Source: Thalassomonas sp. M1454 (lineage in GTDB: Bacteria; Pseudomonadota; Gammaproteobacteria; Enterobacterales; Alteromonadaceae). From it: DNA of 64,000 nucleotides. The stretch spans positions 62,001 through 126,000 of the forward strand of contig NZ_VKDD01000003.1 in assembly GCF_007097525.1 (NCBI RefSeq). Direction: 5' to 3'. The position numbers and the translations under genes are program-made. The notes beneath the pieces are model-generated. The model did not search any database, was not told the DNA's origin, and saw only the letters and a list, made by a program, of their open reading frames with translations. Positions 36,297 through 44,455 of the stretch are shown in pieces (within the stretch, counting starts at the first letter, position 1; each line of letters opens with the position of its first letter).

Positions 36297-37121
36297 TTAA
36301 CCATTTATCCATGTATTAAAAACATTTTCGACTACTGGAGTGATAGTAAAAGTCACCATAAAATCAGGACCAAAATCATCGTCTTTTTCCACGTAGTAAT
36401 CTATTTCAAAACCAAATTTCCATGGACGAGAGCCTAAGATTGCCGTCTTACTGATGTTAATATTTAAAGGAATTGTCCATTCATTATCAGCTTCATGATT
36501 GTACTCAACTTTAGGTGCTGAGCCCTAAGTCCAGCCGCCAGAGGCAAAGTTAATCCACATTAATTGCGATGACGTCACGCTTAGTTTACCTGCATCACCT
36601 AAGTCACCTTCATCGGTACTTTGAATATGAGAAGTGTATGCCCCTATTAAGCCTTGCTTGTCCATTTTTCCGTAAAACAAGCTAGGACCAATAGCCGTAA
36701 CTTCACCGCCACCAACTTTGTCATCACCCGTTGGCATTGAACCAACCATACCTAAGGCAAACAATGTTCCCGGCGTTGTATCACCAAATGCGTAAACTAA
36801 ATCAAAACTGATATCGGCTAAGCCTGATTCCTCATTTCTACTATCGTAGACTATAGGTAGAGCAGGTCTGAATATAATTTTATTACCGCCATCAAGCAGA
36901 AAAGGCAAAACTGGTTGGAATAATGTTTGGGTAAGCTCTGTATCATCCTCAAATGATTTGAATTGATTTTTGAAAGCTAGACTTGCAAAAGCAGTATTTG
37001 GGTTGGCAAGTTCTTTAGCGGCTTCATCAGCAGAAGCCCCTTTATCGGCCATTGCGAATGAACTTAAGCACAATGCACCTAAAGAAATGGCATTAAAAAT
37101 AAGACGTTGAAGCTGAACCAT
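36297..37121 (-). pseudogene. Exported beta-barrel-like protein interrupted by an in-frame TAG
   Basis: The frame opens at 37121 with a signal peptide (MVQLQRLIFNAISLGALCLSSFAMA) and runs 198 codons to TAG at 36525-36527. The same frame continues without another stop for 75 codons to TAA at 36297, encoding GSAPKVEYNHEADNEWTIPL and then strand-like segments. Together they make 274 codons with uniform character, resembling the outer-membrane-type proteins often labelled 'neuromedin U' in bacteria (alternating strands, GLADISFDLVYAFG, WxxGSAP near the end). A single base change explains the break. It could be a recent pseudogene, a sequencing error, or less likely a suppressed amber codon. Confidence 0.82.
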
Positions 37122-37235
37122 ATAGAAGCCAATTAGTTGATAACTATTAAATTTAAATCAAAGTATAGTTGTAGAATCAATTTAATACATATAATATTTA
37201 CCATAATACGCCACATTAGTTAATAAGTTGTAAAA

Positions 37236-38231
37236 TTGCTTTCATTTACTACAACCTCATCAGAAATTTTTGCTTACTTCATTCACTATTTAAAAACTAA
37301 AAATATAGATGTCGATACTTACCTAGCTCAACACTTCTTACCCAAAAAGAGCGTAATCCAATGCAAAAACATAGCCATTTCAACACCATTAATTTATGAA
37401 ATGTTTACGGATATTTGCTGTAAAGAAAACTTAAATGGATTTGGCTGGTATGCTGGGCTAAACGCGGGCATAAATGGATTGGCAAATTTAAGCCTTCTGG
37501 CAGTTGAAGAGAGTACTTTAGAAAATATACTTAATAGCTTCATTAAGCATTCACAACTTGGCTCCTCTAACGCTAACTTTTTTATTGTAGAGCATCAACA
37601 AACTATTCAATTTTGCCATAAAGGTGGATTAAACACTCCTAACCAGGGTTATTTTGAAGTCGAATTATATTTATTAAGCTTTTTTCAAGAGTTAGTAAAG
37701 AAAGTTACAGGTGAGAACTTTAAAATTGATTACGCAACTGTTAGGAGTAATGCCACGGTCAACATACCGATAAATAAGGTTGATGATAACCAAGCTTATT
37801 TTTCCTTTTTAATACCTAAAAGTTTATTGAAATGCCCTAATCAACTGCTTAAAACAGCCTGTACTTTTAAAGAGTTTGGCAATATTGGTACAAGCGCTTT
37901 TTTAAGAAAAAACGTTGATGATCCTGTATCAAGGTTAAAGTCTATTTTAATGGTTTACGATATTAATGAGCTTCCAACAGCTAAAGCCGTTGCGCTAATG
38001 GCTCAATGTTCCTTAAGAACATTACAAAGAAATTTATGGCAACTTAATTCTTCATATGTAGACATAATTCAAGAACTAAAAATGAAGCAAGCATCAAGGC
38101 TGCTAAAAGATAGCGCAATGTCGATTGAAGATATTGCACGTTCTATACATTATAAAAACACCGGACATTTTAGCCGAGCTTTTAAAAAAAGTTATGGACA
38201 GACGCCGTCCTCATACCGAAAGGTAGAGTAA
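37236..38231 (+). CDS. AraC-family transcriptional regulator (OruR/ArgR-type)
   Basis: A 331-residue regulator with an arabinose-binding-like N-terminal domain (NLSLLAVEESTLENILNSFIKH) and a C-terminal AraC HTH pair (LPTAKAVALMAQCSLRTLQRN, then SIEDIARSIHYKNTGHFSRAFKKSYG). The only usable start is a TTG at 37236; an in-frame stop lies just upstream and the first ATG is too far inside. The ribosome site is poor. It is divergent from the barrel pseudogene and exported amidohydrolase, which it probably controls. Confidence 0.86.
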   Translation: MLSFTTTSSEIFAYFIHYLKTKNIDVDTYLAQHFLPKKSVIQCKNIAISTPLIYEMFTDICCKENLNGFGWYAGLNAGINGLANLSLLAVEESTLENILNSFIKHSQLGSSNANFFIVEHQQTIQFCHKGGLNTPNQGYFEVELYLLSFFQELVKKVTGENFKIDYATVRSNATVNIPINKVDDNQAYFSFLIPKSLLKCPNQLLKTACTFKEFGNIGTSAFLRKNVDDPVSRLKSILMVYDINELPTAKAVALMAQCSLRTLQRNLWQLNSSYVDIIQELKMKQASRLLKDSAMSIEDIARSIHYKNTGHFSRAFKKSYGQTPSSYRKVE

Positions 38232-38262
38232 CGTTACCTATCAACTTCGAGACAATGATAAC

Positions 38263-38297
38263 TATAGGGCTTTGTACAACGCCCTATAAGCTTATAG
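38263..38297 (+). terminator. Hairpin and palindrome after the AraC gene
   Basis: TATAGGGC (38263-38270) pairs with GCCCTATA (38281-38288) over a 10-nt loop. It overlaps a perfect 14-bp palindrome CTATAAGCTTATAG (38284-38297). No strong T-run follows. Confidence 0.5.
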
Positions 38298-38424
38298 CTA
38301 TTTACGATAAAAAGGTGGAGTTACATAAGACCCTTTTTGTAGAAGCGAATCAATGTAGCTTTATTACTGTGAACGTCCGTTGTTCGCTCTTTGCTGCCTG
38401 TGGGTTTTAGATTAATTTTAAAAT

Positions 38425-39141
38425 CTACTTCTCTAAGTACGCTTGTATTTGAACTTGGTTGACATGACAAATGCCTTCAGATACTTCAATGTTTGAACTA
38501 TACCAGTTTTGATACCCTTCTTTTTCAATAGTGACATTGTAAATACCAGCTCTTTCAGGTGCAGCTCCGACACCGATTATAAAATCACCATCCCCTGCCG
38601 CACTAGATCCGCCCATACAATCAATGAGCTCTTCTATATAATCGCCATCTTCAATTGTGATTGTGGCATCACAATGAAGTCGCTCTCCTGTTTCTTTATC
38701 AAATAATTCAAACCATAGTCCAGATTCTATATTGTCAGTACAGGCCACGCCTTGATCTTCTGGAGATATTTTTTCTAGATAGGCTTGTATATTTACCGTG
38801 TTTACGTGGCATTCATTTTCAGATACTACTACGTTGTAGGTATTCCATTCGTAGTAACCTTCTTTAGAAATGCTAATGTCGTAGTTACCTGCACGCTCAT
38901 CCGCAGCCCCTAAAATAATGGAATCATCACAGTTCGTTTCTGGAGTGTTTTCTACTTCTTGGGTAAATGTACCATCCTGTATAGTCGCTTTTGCTCCACA
39001 GGATATGGGTAACTGGGTTGCACTATCAAAAACTTCAATTTCAATAGCTGGCTCTTCTGAATCATTGCAAAAAAAATCATCCTCATCCCCGCCGCATGAA
39101 AATAAGAATATTGGCATAATGGTGGCTATAAATTTCTTCAA
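38425..39141 (-). CDS. Lipoprotein with two repeated Ig-like domains
   Basis: A 238-residue protein with a lipobox (FLFSC, Cys16) and an acidic linker. Two homologous domains of about 95 residues follow. Each begins with a beta strand and a Cys in an ISCGA- or LHCDA-type turn, contains GAADERAGNYDISISKEGYY or GAAPERAGIYNVTIEKEGYQ, and ends with CHVN..-IQAYLEK. They resemble carboxypeptidase-regulatory/transthyretin-like folds with conserved cysteines likely to form disulfides. The role is unknown. It is probably exposed at the cell surface or in the periplasm. Confidence 0.78.
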   Translation of the reverse strand: MKKFIATIMPIFLFSCGGDEDDFFCNDSEEPAIEIEVFDSATQLPISCGAKATIQDGTFTQEVENTPETNCDDSIILGAADERAGNYDISISKEGYYEWNTYNVVVSENECHVNTVNIQAYLEKISPEDQGVACTDNIESGLWFELFDKETGERLHCDATITIEDGDYIEELIDCMGGSSAAGDGDFIIGVGAAPERAGIYNVTIEKEGYQNWYSSNIEVSEGICHVNQVQIQAYLEK

Positions 39142-39230
39142 AAATTCTTCCTTAAATTTATTTTTTTATTAAACATCCGTGCTGATGTAAATTTGTGACG
39201 GTCTCTTTATCGCTCTTTTTTGTCGTTGAC

Positions 39231-39509
39231 TTATTCTTTTGACAGCTTCAACTTGGACTCTATATTGGATAAGCCCTCAGGTTCAAGTAATGCCAACAAA
39301 GCACTAAACCGAGAATTTACATGCAAACTAATCTGTATGAATAATCCAACGACTAAACCAAGAGTTGCATGTTGAATTGAAAGGTCGCTAAATGCGTACA
39401 TAAGAATTTGAAATATATTAATTACACCCATCATGATTTCAGGGATAGAGAATGATGTCCCTTTTAATATATTAACTAATCTTTTTTTATCATCTGGTGC
39501 TAAGTACAT
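39231..39509 (-). CDS. Hypothetical small membrane protein, 92 residues
   Basis: Not recognised. It starts MYLAPDDKKRLVNILKG behind AAAGGA. It has two hydrophobic segments (about 24-40 and 47-62) and a charged tail. It lies between two lipoprotein genes on the same strand. Its good ribosome site and natural composition support a real gene. Confidence 0.65.
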   Translation of the reverse strand: MYLAPDDKKRLVNILKGTSFSIPEIMMGVINIFQILMYAFSDLSIQHATLGLVVGLFIQISLHVNSRFSALLALLEPEGLSNIESKLKLSKE

Positions 39510-39632
39510 ATAAAAATCCTTTTATTAGCTTGGTCAATGACGGTTCATCGCTCAAAGCGGAAGTACATCAACCGCTCACCTAACTTATCCTATCTTAACC
39601 CATGAACAAGTCAAATATTCAATATTGTGAAT

Positions 39633-39663
39633 AAAAATTCGAGGACTATGCCTCGAATTTTTT
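39633..39663. terminator. Bidirectional terminator downstream of the PKD lipoprotein gene
   Basis: AAAAATTCGAGG / CCTCGAATTTTT is a 12-bp stem with loop ACTATG, flanked by T-runs on both strands. On the minus strand it closes the gene ending at 39749. Confidence 0.9.
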
Positions 39664-39748
39664 AGTGTCCCCACTTAAGGTTAATGCCTTGGATATTAAT
39701 CACTAGGGCTTTAAAGGTGAACTTTTATAAAGGTCTCAGGTTGAACTC

Positions 39749-41233
39749 TTATGAACCCGTGATTAGGTATGAAAACCCGTCAATTTTTAAGAATAAATTA
39801 TCATGATATTCCCAGTGATAAAGATCATCGTCGCAAGGCTCTCCATAAGGAACATCGTAACAACTATCAGTTGGGCCGATATATATCTCAGAACCTTCAA
39901 GTGTTTCGTGATTGTATATTACTTTCGCTTGGCGACCTGAAGACGCAACTGGGCGCTTCACAATAATTCTCTTGTCTCTATCGTCTTGATGATAAGCTAT
40001 TTGCCAAAGGTTACCCTCAAGATCTAGCTTACTTGTATCAATATCAGCATTGTAGCCAGAAGGCATGTCAGAAAAATACCCATCTTCTAATACTTCCATA
40101 GTGGATAAGTTAATAGTAAGTCTTATTGAGTCGTTTACATTGGTATTTGATTTATAATATGCCAACCAGACTTTTGTATCGCCTGACTCAGGGGCGATAA
40201 ACTGTCGAGCGCCGCTGTAATATGTCCAATCATAAGCATAGGGCATATTTAACACTGTTTCGTCAAGATTCGCATCAACGTAAATAATCCCTTTTTCAGC
40301 AGTAAACACCAAAAGGCCACCATCTGGAAATACTGCTAACAGGCGATTAATACTGGTAGTGCCCGTATCATAAATCTCATTTCCCGTTTGATCATAGAAC
40401 GTCCTATTGGGGCATGAGTATACAAGCTCTTCAATACCTGGTACCACCAACATCCGACTAAAACCACAACCTTCTGCTTTTGCTGTATGGATAATTACCT
40501 CATCGGAAAGATTTGCATCTGGGTATACCCAATAGCCATTATCATCACGACTTATCTCTTGATACATAAATGCATAAAAATTTTTGTTAGGGAAACCAGA
40601 ATCTGAATATAAGTAGCGACCAGTGCTAGCAATTTGTCCTTCAATCAAATGATCTTTAATTAAGCCAACACAAAAATCGTGAGGATTGCTCGGGTCAACA
40701 ATTCCATAGTAACGGGTGTTTTCTTGAAGCGTTCCTAGTAGGTAAATTTTATTTGGGTCTAATGCGTTACAGTCAAGCGTTTGTTGCTCAGCATTTATCA
40801 ATACCGAATCCGTCAGACTATAATCCTTGCCATCAAATACCTTTAATTCAATCTCATATTGACCAACTACATCAGCAGTAAAATTTGGATTAAAGCGAGC
40901 ATCACCGTTGAGCAATAAATCACTATATTGAGGCTGACGTACAACACTCCACTGGTAGGAAAGTGAGTCATTGTCATCATCATAGCTGCTGCTGCCATCC
41001 AACTGAATATAAGTCTCAATATTCGCGTTAATATCTATGCCCGCATCAGCAACAGGCATACTGTTAGGTACTGGTTGTGGCGTTGGTTGTGGCGCTGGTT
41101 GTGGCGCTGGTTGTGGCGCTGGTTGTGGCGTTGGAGTAGTCTCTGTGCTTCCTCCTGAATCGCCGCAGCCACTTAATAGCAGCAACGTCAATGCAAAAAG
41201 GCTTTTATTGTTCCATTTTTTTTGTATTTTCAT
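39749..41233 (-). CDS. PKD-domain lipoprotein with proline-rich linker
   Basis: A 494-residue lipoprotein (LLLLSGCGD, lipobox Cys23). A linker of repeated PQPA/PQPT units (about 33-56) precedes a PKD/Ig-like domain (VADAGIDINANIETYIQLDGSSS, ending YEIELKVFDGKDYSLTDSV). The remaining 340 residues look like a beta-propeller-type extracellular domain with six Cys, without a recognised family. It is probably a surface protein. The linker is encoded by a 12-bp tandem repeat, so its length may vary between strains. Confidence 0.83.
   Translation of the reverse strand: MKIQKKWNNKSLFALTLLLLSGCGDSGGSTETTPTPQPAPQPAPQPAPQPTPQPVPNSMPVADAGIDINANIETYIQLDGSSSYDDDNDSLSYQWSVVRQPQYSDLLLNGDARFNPNFTADVVGQYEIELKVFDGKDYSLTDSVLINAEQQTLDCNALDPNKIYLLGTLQENTRYYGIVDPSNPHDFCVGLIKDHLIEGQIASTGRYLYSDSGFPNKNFYAFMYQEISRDDNGYWVYPDANLSDEVIIHTAKAEGCGFSRMLVVPGIEELVYSCPNRTFYDQTGNEIYDTGTTSINRLLAVFPDGGLLVFTAEKGIIYVDANLDETVLNMPYAYDWTYYSGARQFIAPESGDTKVWLAYYKSNTNVNDSIRLTINLSTMEVLEDGYFSDMPSGYNADIDTSKLDLEGNLWQIAYHQDDRDKRIIVKRPVASSGRQAKVIYNHETLEGSEIYIGPTDSCYDVPYGEPCDDDLYHWEYHDNLFLKIDGFSYLITGS
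41073..41132. repeat. Five copies of a 12-bp in-frame repeat in the lipoprotein linker
   Basis: GGTTGTGGCGCT repeats from 41073 to 41132, with the first and last units ending TT instead of CT. On the coding strand each unit encodes four residues (PQPA or PQPT), so gain or loss keeps the frame. Confidence 0.95.
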
Positions 41234-41486
41234 TTATTAAAATTAATATCCATATACTTTTGTAGTACCATATTCTTACCTATTCTAGGTAAAAAAGAAA
41301 CCTTACTTTAAAAATGAAAGGCAGTACATGGCACAATTTGTACGATCACAGTATATAGCGTAAGTTATTGACAACAAACGGCTCTGATGAGCGAATTATA
41401 GTCATTCACACCTTTTATATTCATAGATTATATTTATAAGTTACGTACTTGCTGTCTACGAATAATGAGCGAGCATATCTAAAGAA

Positions 41487-41666
41487 GTGATTAAGTCCTC
41501 AGTGTTCAATACCTATAACAAAGTTATTCTTGTTTTTGTTATTTGGTTTCTTCCTGTTGTAGGTTTTTTAGTTGCAAAGCTTAGCCTACCATCTAAACCG
41601 AAGTATTTAGGCGACAAAAATAATTCTTTTATTGGTCAAGACTACACTAATGGCGGGGACAGTTAA
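41487..41666 (+). CDS. Possible 59-residue membrane protein, PLDc_N-like
   Basis: An open frame from GTG (41487) to TAA (41664-41666), in an otherwise empty 512-bp gap. It has one strong membrane helix, VILVFVIWFLPVVGFLVAKL, with the W-(x)n-P-V-V-G pattern of the short phospholipase-D-nuclease N-terminal domain proteins, then a polar tail. The ribosome site is weak (AAAGAA). Plus-strand orientation, opposite to its neighbours. The rest of 41234-41745 shows nothing clear. Confidence 0.48.
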   Translation: MIKSSVFNTYNKVILVFVIWFLPVVGFLVAKLSLPSKPKYLGDKNNSFIGQDYTNGGDS

Positions 41667-41745
41667 TAAACCAATAGAAAACTGTTCGAGATGACGTTCA
41701 CTGTCCCTAATTGGCACTAAGTTACCGTTCATAAATTCCGAATAA

Positions 41746-42099
41746 CTAATACTCTAATTTAAACAATAATTCAGAAAGATCTGGCTGCCATTGAAATTCT
41801 TTGAGTTTAATTCGGCCATTCAGAACCACTACTTGTTCTGTTTGCAGTAAGCCTTTTTGTTGTTCAAAGTGCTCACTGCCAATAGGAAAAGATATTTTAC
41901 CTTGCGAGTTAATCACTCTGTGCCAAGGTACTTTTATTGATTTAGGAGCAAAACCTAGTGCACGTCCTACTAACCTTGCTTTGCCTGGCAGGCCAGCTAA
42001 ATCGGCGATCTGGCCATAGCTTGCTACTTTCCCTTTTGGAATAAGCAAAACGGTTGCCCAAATCCTTTTATAGTTTGGATTTTCAGGTTTATCTGACAC
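41746..42099 (-). CDS. Alkyltransferase-like DNA-binding protein (MGMT fold, Trp for Cys)
   Basis: A 117-residue protein of the O6-alkylguanine transferase C-terminal domain family. The active-site PCHRV is VPWHRVI, so the alkyl-acceptor Cys is replaced by Trp. This marks it as an ATL protein, which binds alkylated guanine and hands it to nucleotide excision repair rather than repairing it. The HTH KVASYGQIADLAGLPGKARLVGRAL with the Arg finger is intact. It starts directly after the stop of the FG-GAP gene. Confidence 0.94.
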   Translation of the reverse strand: MSDKPENPNYKRIWATVLLIPKGKVASYGQIADLAGLPGKARLVGRALGFAPKSIKVPWHRVINSQGKISFPIGSEHFEQQKGLLQTEQVVVLNGRIKLKEFQWQPDLSELLFKLEY

Positions 42100-43626
42100 T
42101 TATTTAACCTGTAAAACTAACAATTTATTGTGTCTTTTAGCGCCATCTTCACTGTCATAGCGAATGATGATTTCATCTTTACCATCTAAGTTAATATCAT
42201 CTGAGCTAAGTAATTTACCATTTTTGGGTAAACGAATTTCAAGGCTTTGTGAGCGAGTAGATACTAATTGCTTGTTAACATCTCCTGGGTAAATATTTAA
42301 CGAGGTTTCCGACTCTGATAAAATCAACTCTTTAATACCATCTCCGTCTAAATCAGCTAATTTGACCACTGGAGAGCCACTTTTCCCCGAAGATAAGCTA
42401 AATTTAAGCTGAACTTGTTCACTTACTCTTTGTTGATATTTTTGTTGGTTGTCTAATGAAAAGATTAAAACATCTTGGTCAACACTGCCTGATAACAGCG
42501 CACTTATTATTTGTGACACAGAAATATCAAAAGATGAAACTAATATCTCTTTACGTTGGTCATTGTTTAAATCAATAAACTCGAACCCTGCTAGAGTTCC
42601 CTCCCCTTTAACCAATGAACTAGCTTGGTTAGGGTAACTTAATTTTCCTTGATTTATTTGCCCTAAATAAATTTCATAGTCATTACTCTTATCTAGCACA
42701 CCAGAGCTTTGAGTATATGCAACCACCATATCAGGTAGTAAATCACCATTAATATCTTCTAACTCTTCTACCGTTCGATATTGTAAATTACTTTGATCTA
42801 AGCTTTTACCATCCGCTCCACGAGCATCCCACCACTTTAAGCTTTGCACTTCTTTGCGCACAGAAATACTTGTAGGTTTAGTCGCAAACTTTCCACCCGG
42901 AGCTTGCATAAATGCCAACAATTCGGCATCACCAGATAAGACAATATCTGTTTTATTATCTTGGTTCATATCGACTAAATAATAAGGTCTCTCAGTATAG
43001 CTAACACTATTGTCATAAAGCTCAACAGTAGGTGCAATAGGCAATTCCTGTTTTACAAAAACATTTGCACCTTGGTTTAAATAAATATTTAAGTTACGAA
43101 AATCTGACAAAATAATATCGTTTAAACCATCTTCATTTAGGTCATTAATAAACTCTGCAGACTTAAGGTAGGTTGCGTTATCGTTGATATAAATTGAATC
43201 TACCTTAGCAACTGCAACAAATGGCTGTGCTAATTTGGCGTTGAAATATAAAACGTGATTACTTGCTAAGAAATACAAAGACTGTGAATTGTCTTCTTTA
43301 GGTTCGGTTACATCAAAACGAAATACATCTTTAGGGATATCAATAATCAGCACTTGCTGATAACTTTGTTTTTCATCGTCAAATGCAAAGAGTGTTAATT
43401 TAGATTGACCGTTGTCATTACCAATAAAAATAAGCTCTTTGCCTTTATTTTCAAGTAAATCTACGCGGATCACATCTTGAGCAATATTAAATGGTGCTAC
43501 AACTTCAAAATGGCTAAATTCATACTCTTGAGCACTCACCTTTGATAGCTCAGCAAATAGAAGTATTAATATGCCACTAACTTTAGCAAGCTTTAACCAA
43601 GCTAATATTTGTAAATGATTATTCAT
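42100..43626 (-). CDS. Exported FG-GAP/VCBS repeat protein
   Basis: A 508-residue secreted protein with an N-terminal signal segment (VSGILILLFAELSKVSAQ). At least six calcium-binding-like repeats are visible: DLNEDGLNDIILS, DMNQDNKTDIVLS, DINGDLLPDMVVA, DLNNDQRKEILVS, DLDGDGIKELILS and DINLDGKDEIIIR, spaced as blades of a beta-propeller. No catalytic motif. It lies 12 bp after the SDR gene and directly before the ATL gene, so the three are probably one transcript. Confidence 0.86.
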   Translation of the reverse strand: MNNHLQILAWLKLAKVSGILILLFAELSKVSAQEYEFSHFEVVAPFNIAQDVIRVDLLENKGKELIFIGNDNGQSKLTLFAFDDEKQSYQQVLIIDIPKDVFRFDVTEPKEDNSQSLYFLASNHVLYFNAKLAQPFVAVAKVDSIYINDNATYLKSAEFINDLNEDGLNDIILSDFRNLNIYLNQGANVFVKQELPIAPTVELYDNSVSYTERPYYLVDMNQDNKTDIVLSGDAELLAFMQAPGGKFATKPTSISVRKEVQSLKWWDARGADGKSLDQSNLQYRTVEELEDINGDLLPDMVVAYTQSSGVLDKSNDYEIYLGQINQGKLSYPNQASSLVKGEGTLAGFEFIDLNNDQRKEILVSSFDISVSQIISALLSGSVDQDVLIFSLDNQQKYQQRVSEQVQLKFSLSSGKSGSPVVKLADLDGDGIKELILSESETSLNIYPGDVNKQLVSTRSQSLEIRLPKNGKLLSSDDINLDGKDEIIIRYDSEDGAKRHNKLLVLQVK

Positions 43627-43638
43627 TTATATTCCTAA

Positions 43639-44307
43639 TTACCAAGGTAAAATTTGACCGTTTGAATGATAAAAAACACCGGTATTGGCTAACGATAGAT
43701 CATCAATTAAGTTAACTAAACGACCAGCAGCAACGTCAGCAGAAATGTCACCGTTGTGATTTACCATATCAGTTTGCACGTAGCCGGGATGATATATTCC
43801 TGTTGCAATGTCACGATTAGCTAAATCAACCGCTAAAGATTTTCCCGCTGCATTTAACGCTGCTTTTGACATTCGATAGCCATAACGACCTCCAGAATCA
43901 TTATCAGCAATAGACCCCATTCTTGAGGTAATTAGGGCAACTTTACTGCCTGAGCTTAGGTTTTTCTGCAATCGTTGACATACATTGATCGGGGCTAACG
44001 CATTAACCATAAATTGCTCAATAATGGTTTGGTTATTAAAGTTAGACAGGTTCTCGTCTCGTAAAATACCAGCATTGTTGATTAAAATATCAATAGTAAT
44101 ACCGGCAAGTGCTGTCATCATTTTGGCTAAACCAGCATCACTTGCTACATCAATATCAGTAACAACCGTTCCCCCTAATTGCTCAAGCTCTGGCGAGCTT
44201 TGGCGACATAGCGCAATAACATTATCGCCATTTTGCTTATATATTTTCGTAAAAGCCAAACCTATACCTCGGTTTGCTCCGGTGATTACAATTGTACGGC
44301 TCATCAC
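43639..44307 (-). CDS. Short-chain dehydrogenase/reductase
   Basis: A 222-residue NAD(P)-dependent SDR. Cofactor motif TGANRGIGLAF, NNAG in ILINNAGIL, catalytic Ser in ITSRMGSI and YRMSK (Tyr and Lys). It is close to the CsgA-like short SDR group. Two adjacent ATGs (44307 and 44304) are possible starts. The strong terminator at 44409 separates it from the cytochrome operon. Substrate unknown. Confidence 0.92.
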   Translation of the reverse strand: MMSRTIVITGANRGIGLAFTKIYKQNGDNVIALCRQSSPELEQLGGTVVTDIDVASDAGLAKMMTALAGITIDILINNAGILRDENLSNFNNQTIIEQFMVNALAPINVCQRLQKNLSSGSKVALITSRMGSIADNDSGGRYGYRMSKAALNAAGKSLAVDLANRDIATGIYHPGYVQTDMVNHNGDISADVAAGRLVNLIDDLSLANTGVFYHSNGQILPW

Positions 44308-44408
44308 TTTTCCATTTGATAAAATTTCATATGTTAACAGTATGTATAATTATCGAGTTAAGATCACAATTAATTTGTAACTTTTTATTCTTTTTTTTGA
44401 TAAAAAAA

Positions 44409-44432
44409 AGGCCATAAGTAAACTTATGGCCT
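44409..44432 (-). terminator. Intrinsic terminator of the cytochrome/beta-helix operon
   Basis: AGGCCATAAG / CTTATGGCCT, a perfect 10-bp stem with a 4-nt loop. On the minus strand it is followed by eight T's. Confidence 0.94.
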
Positions 44433-44455
44433 GATGACAAAAATAGTATTAAATT

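Noticed and set aside
36525-36527. TAG read as pyrrolysine or a programmed recoding site
   Set aside because: No pyl genes or recoding signals are visible; a simple nonsense mutation or sequencing error is more likely.
39537-39600. Integron attC-like site near the small membrane protein gene
   Set aside because: Complementary strands and GTTRRRY/RYYYAAC cores could not be matched, and no integrase or cassette series is present.
41037-41240. Plus-strand Gly/Cys-rich frame opposite the PKD lipoprotein linker
   Set aside because: It is the antisense of the 12-bp repeat; the minus-strand gene is clearly real.
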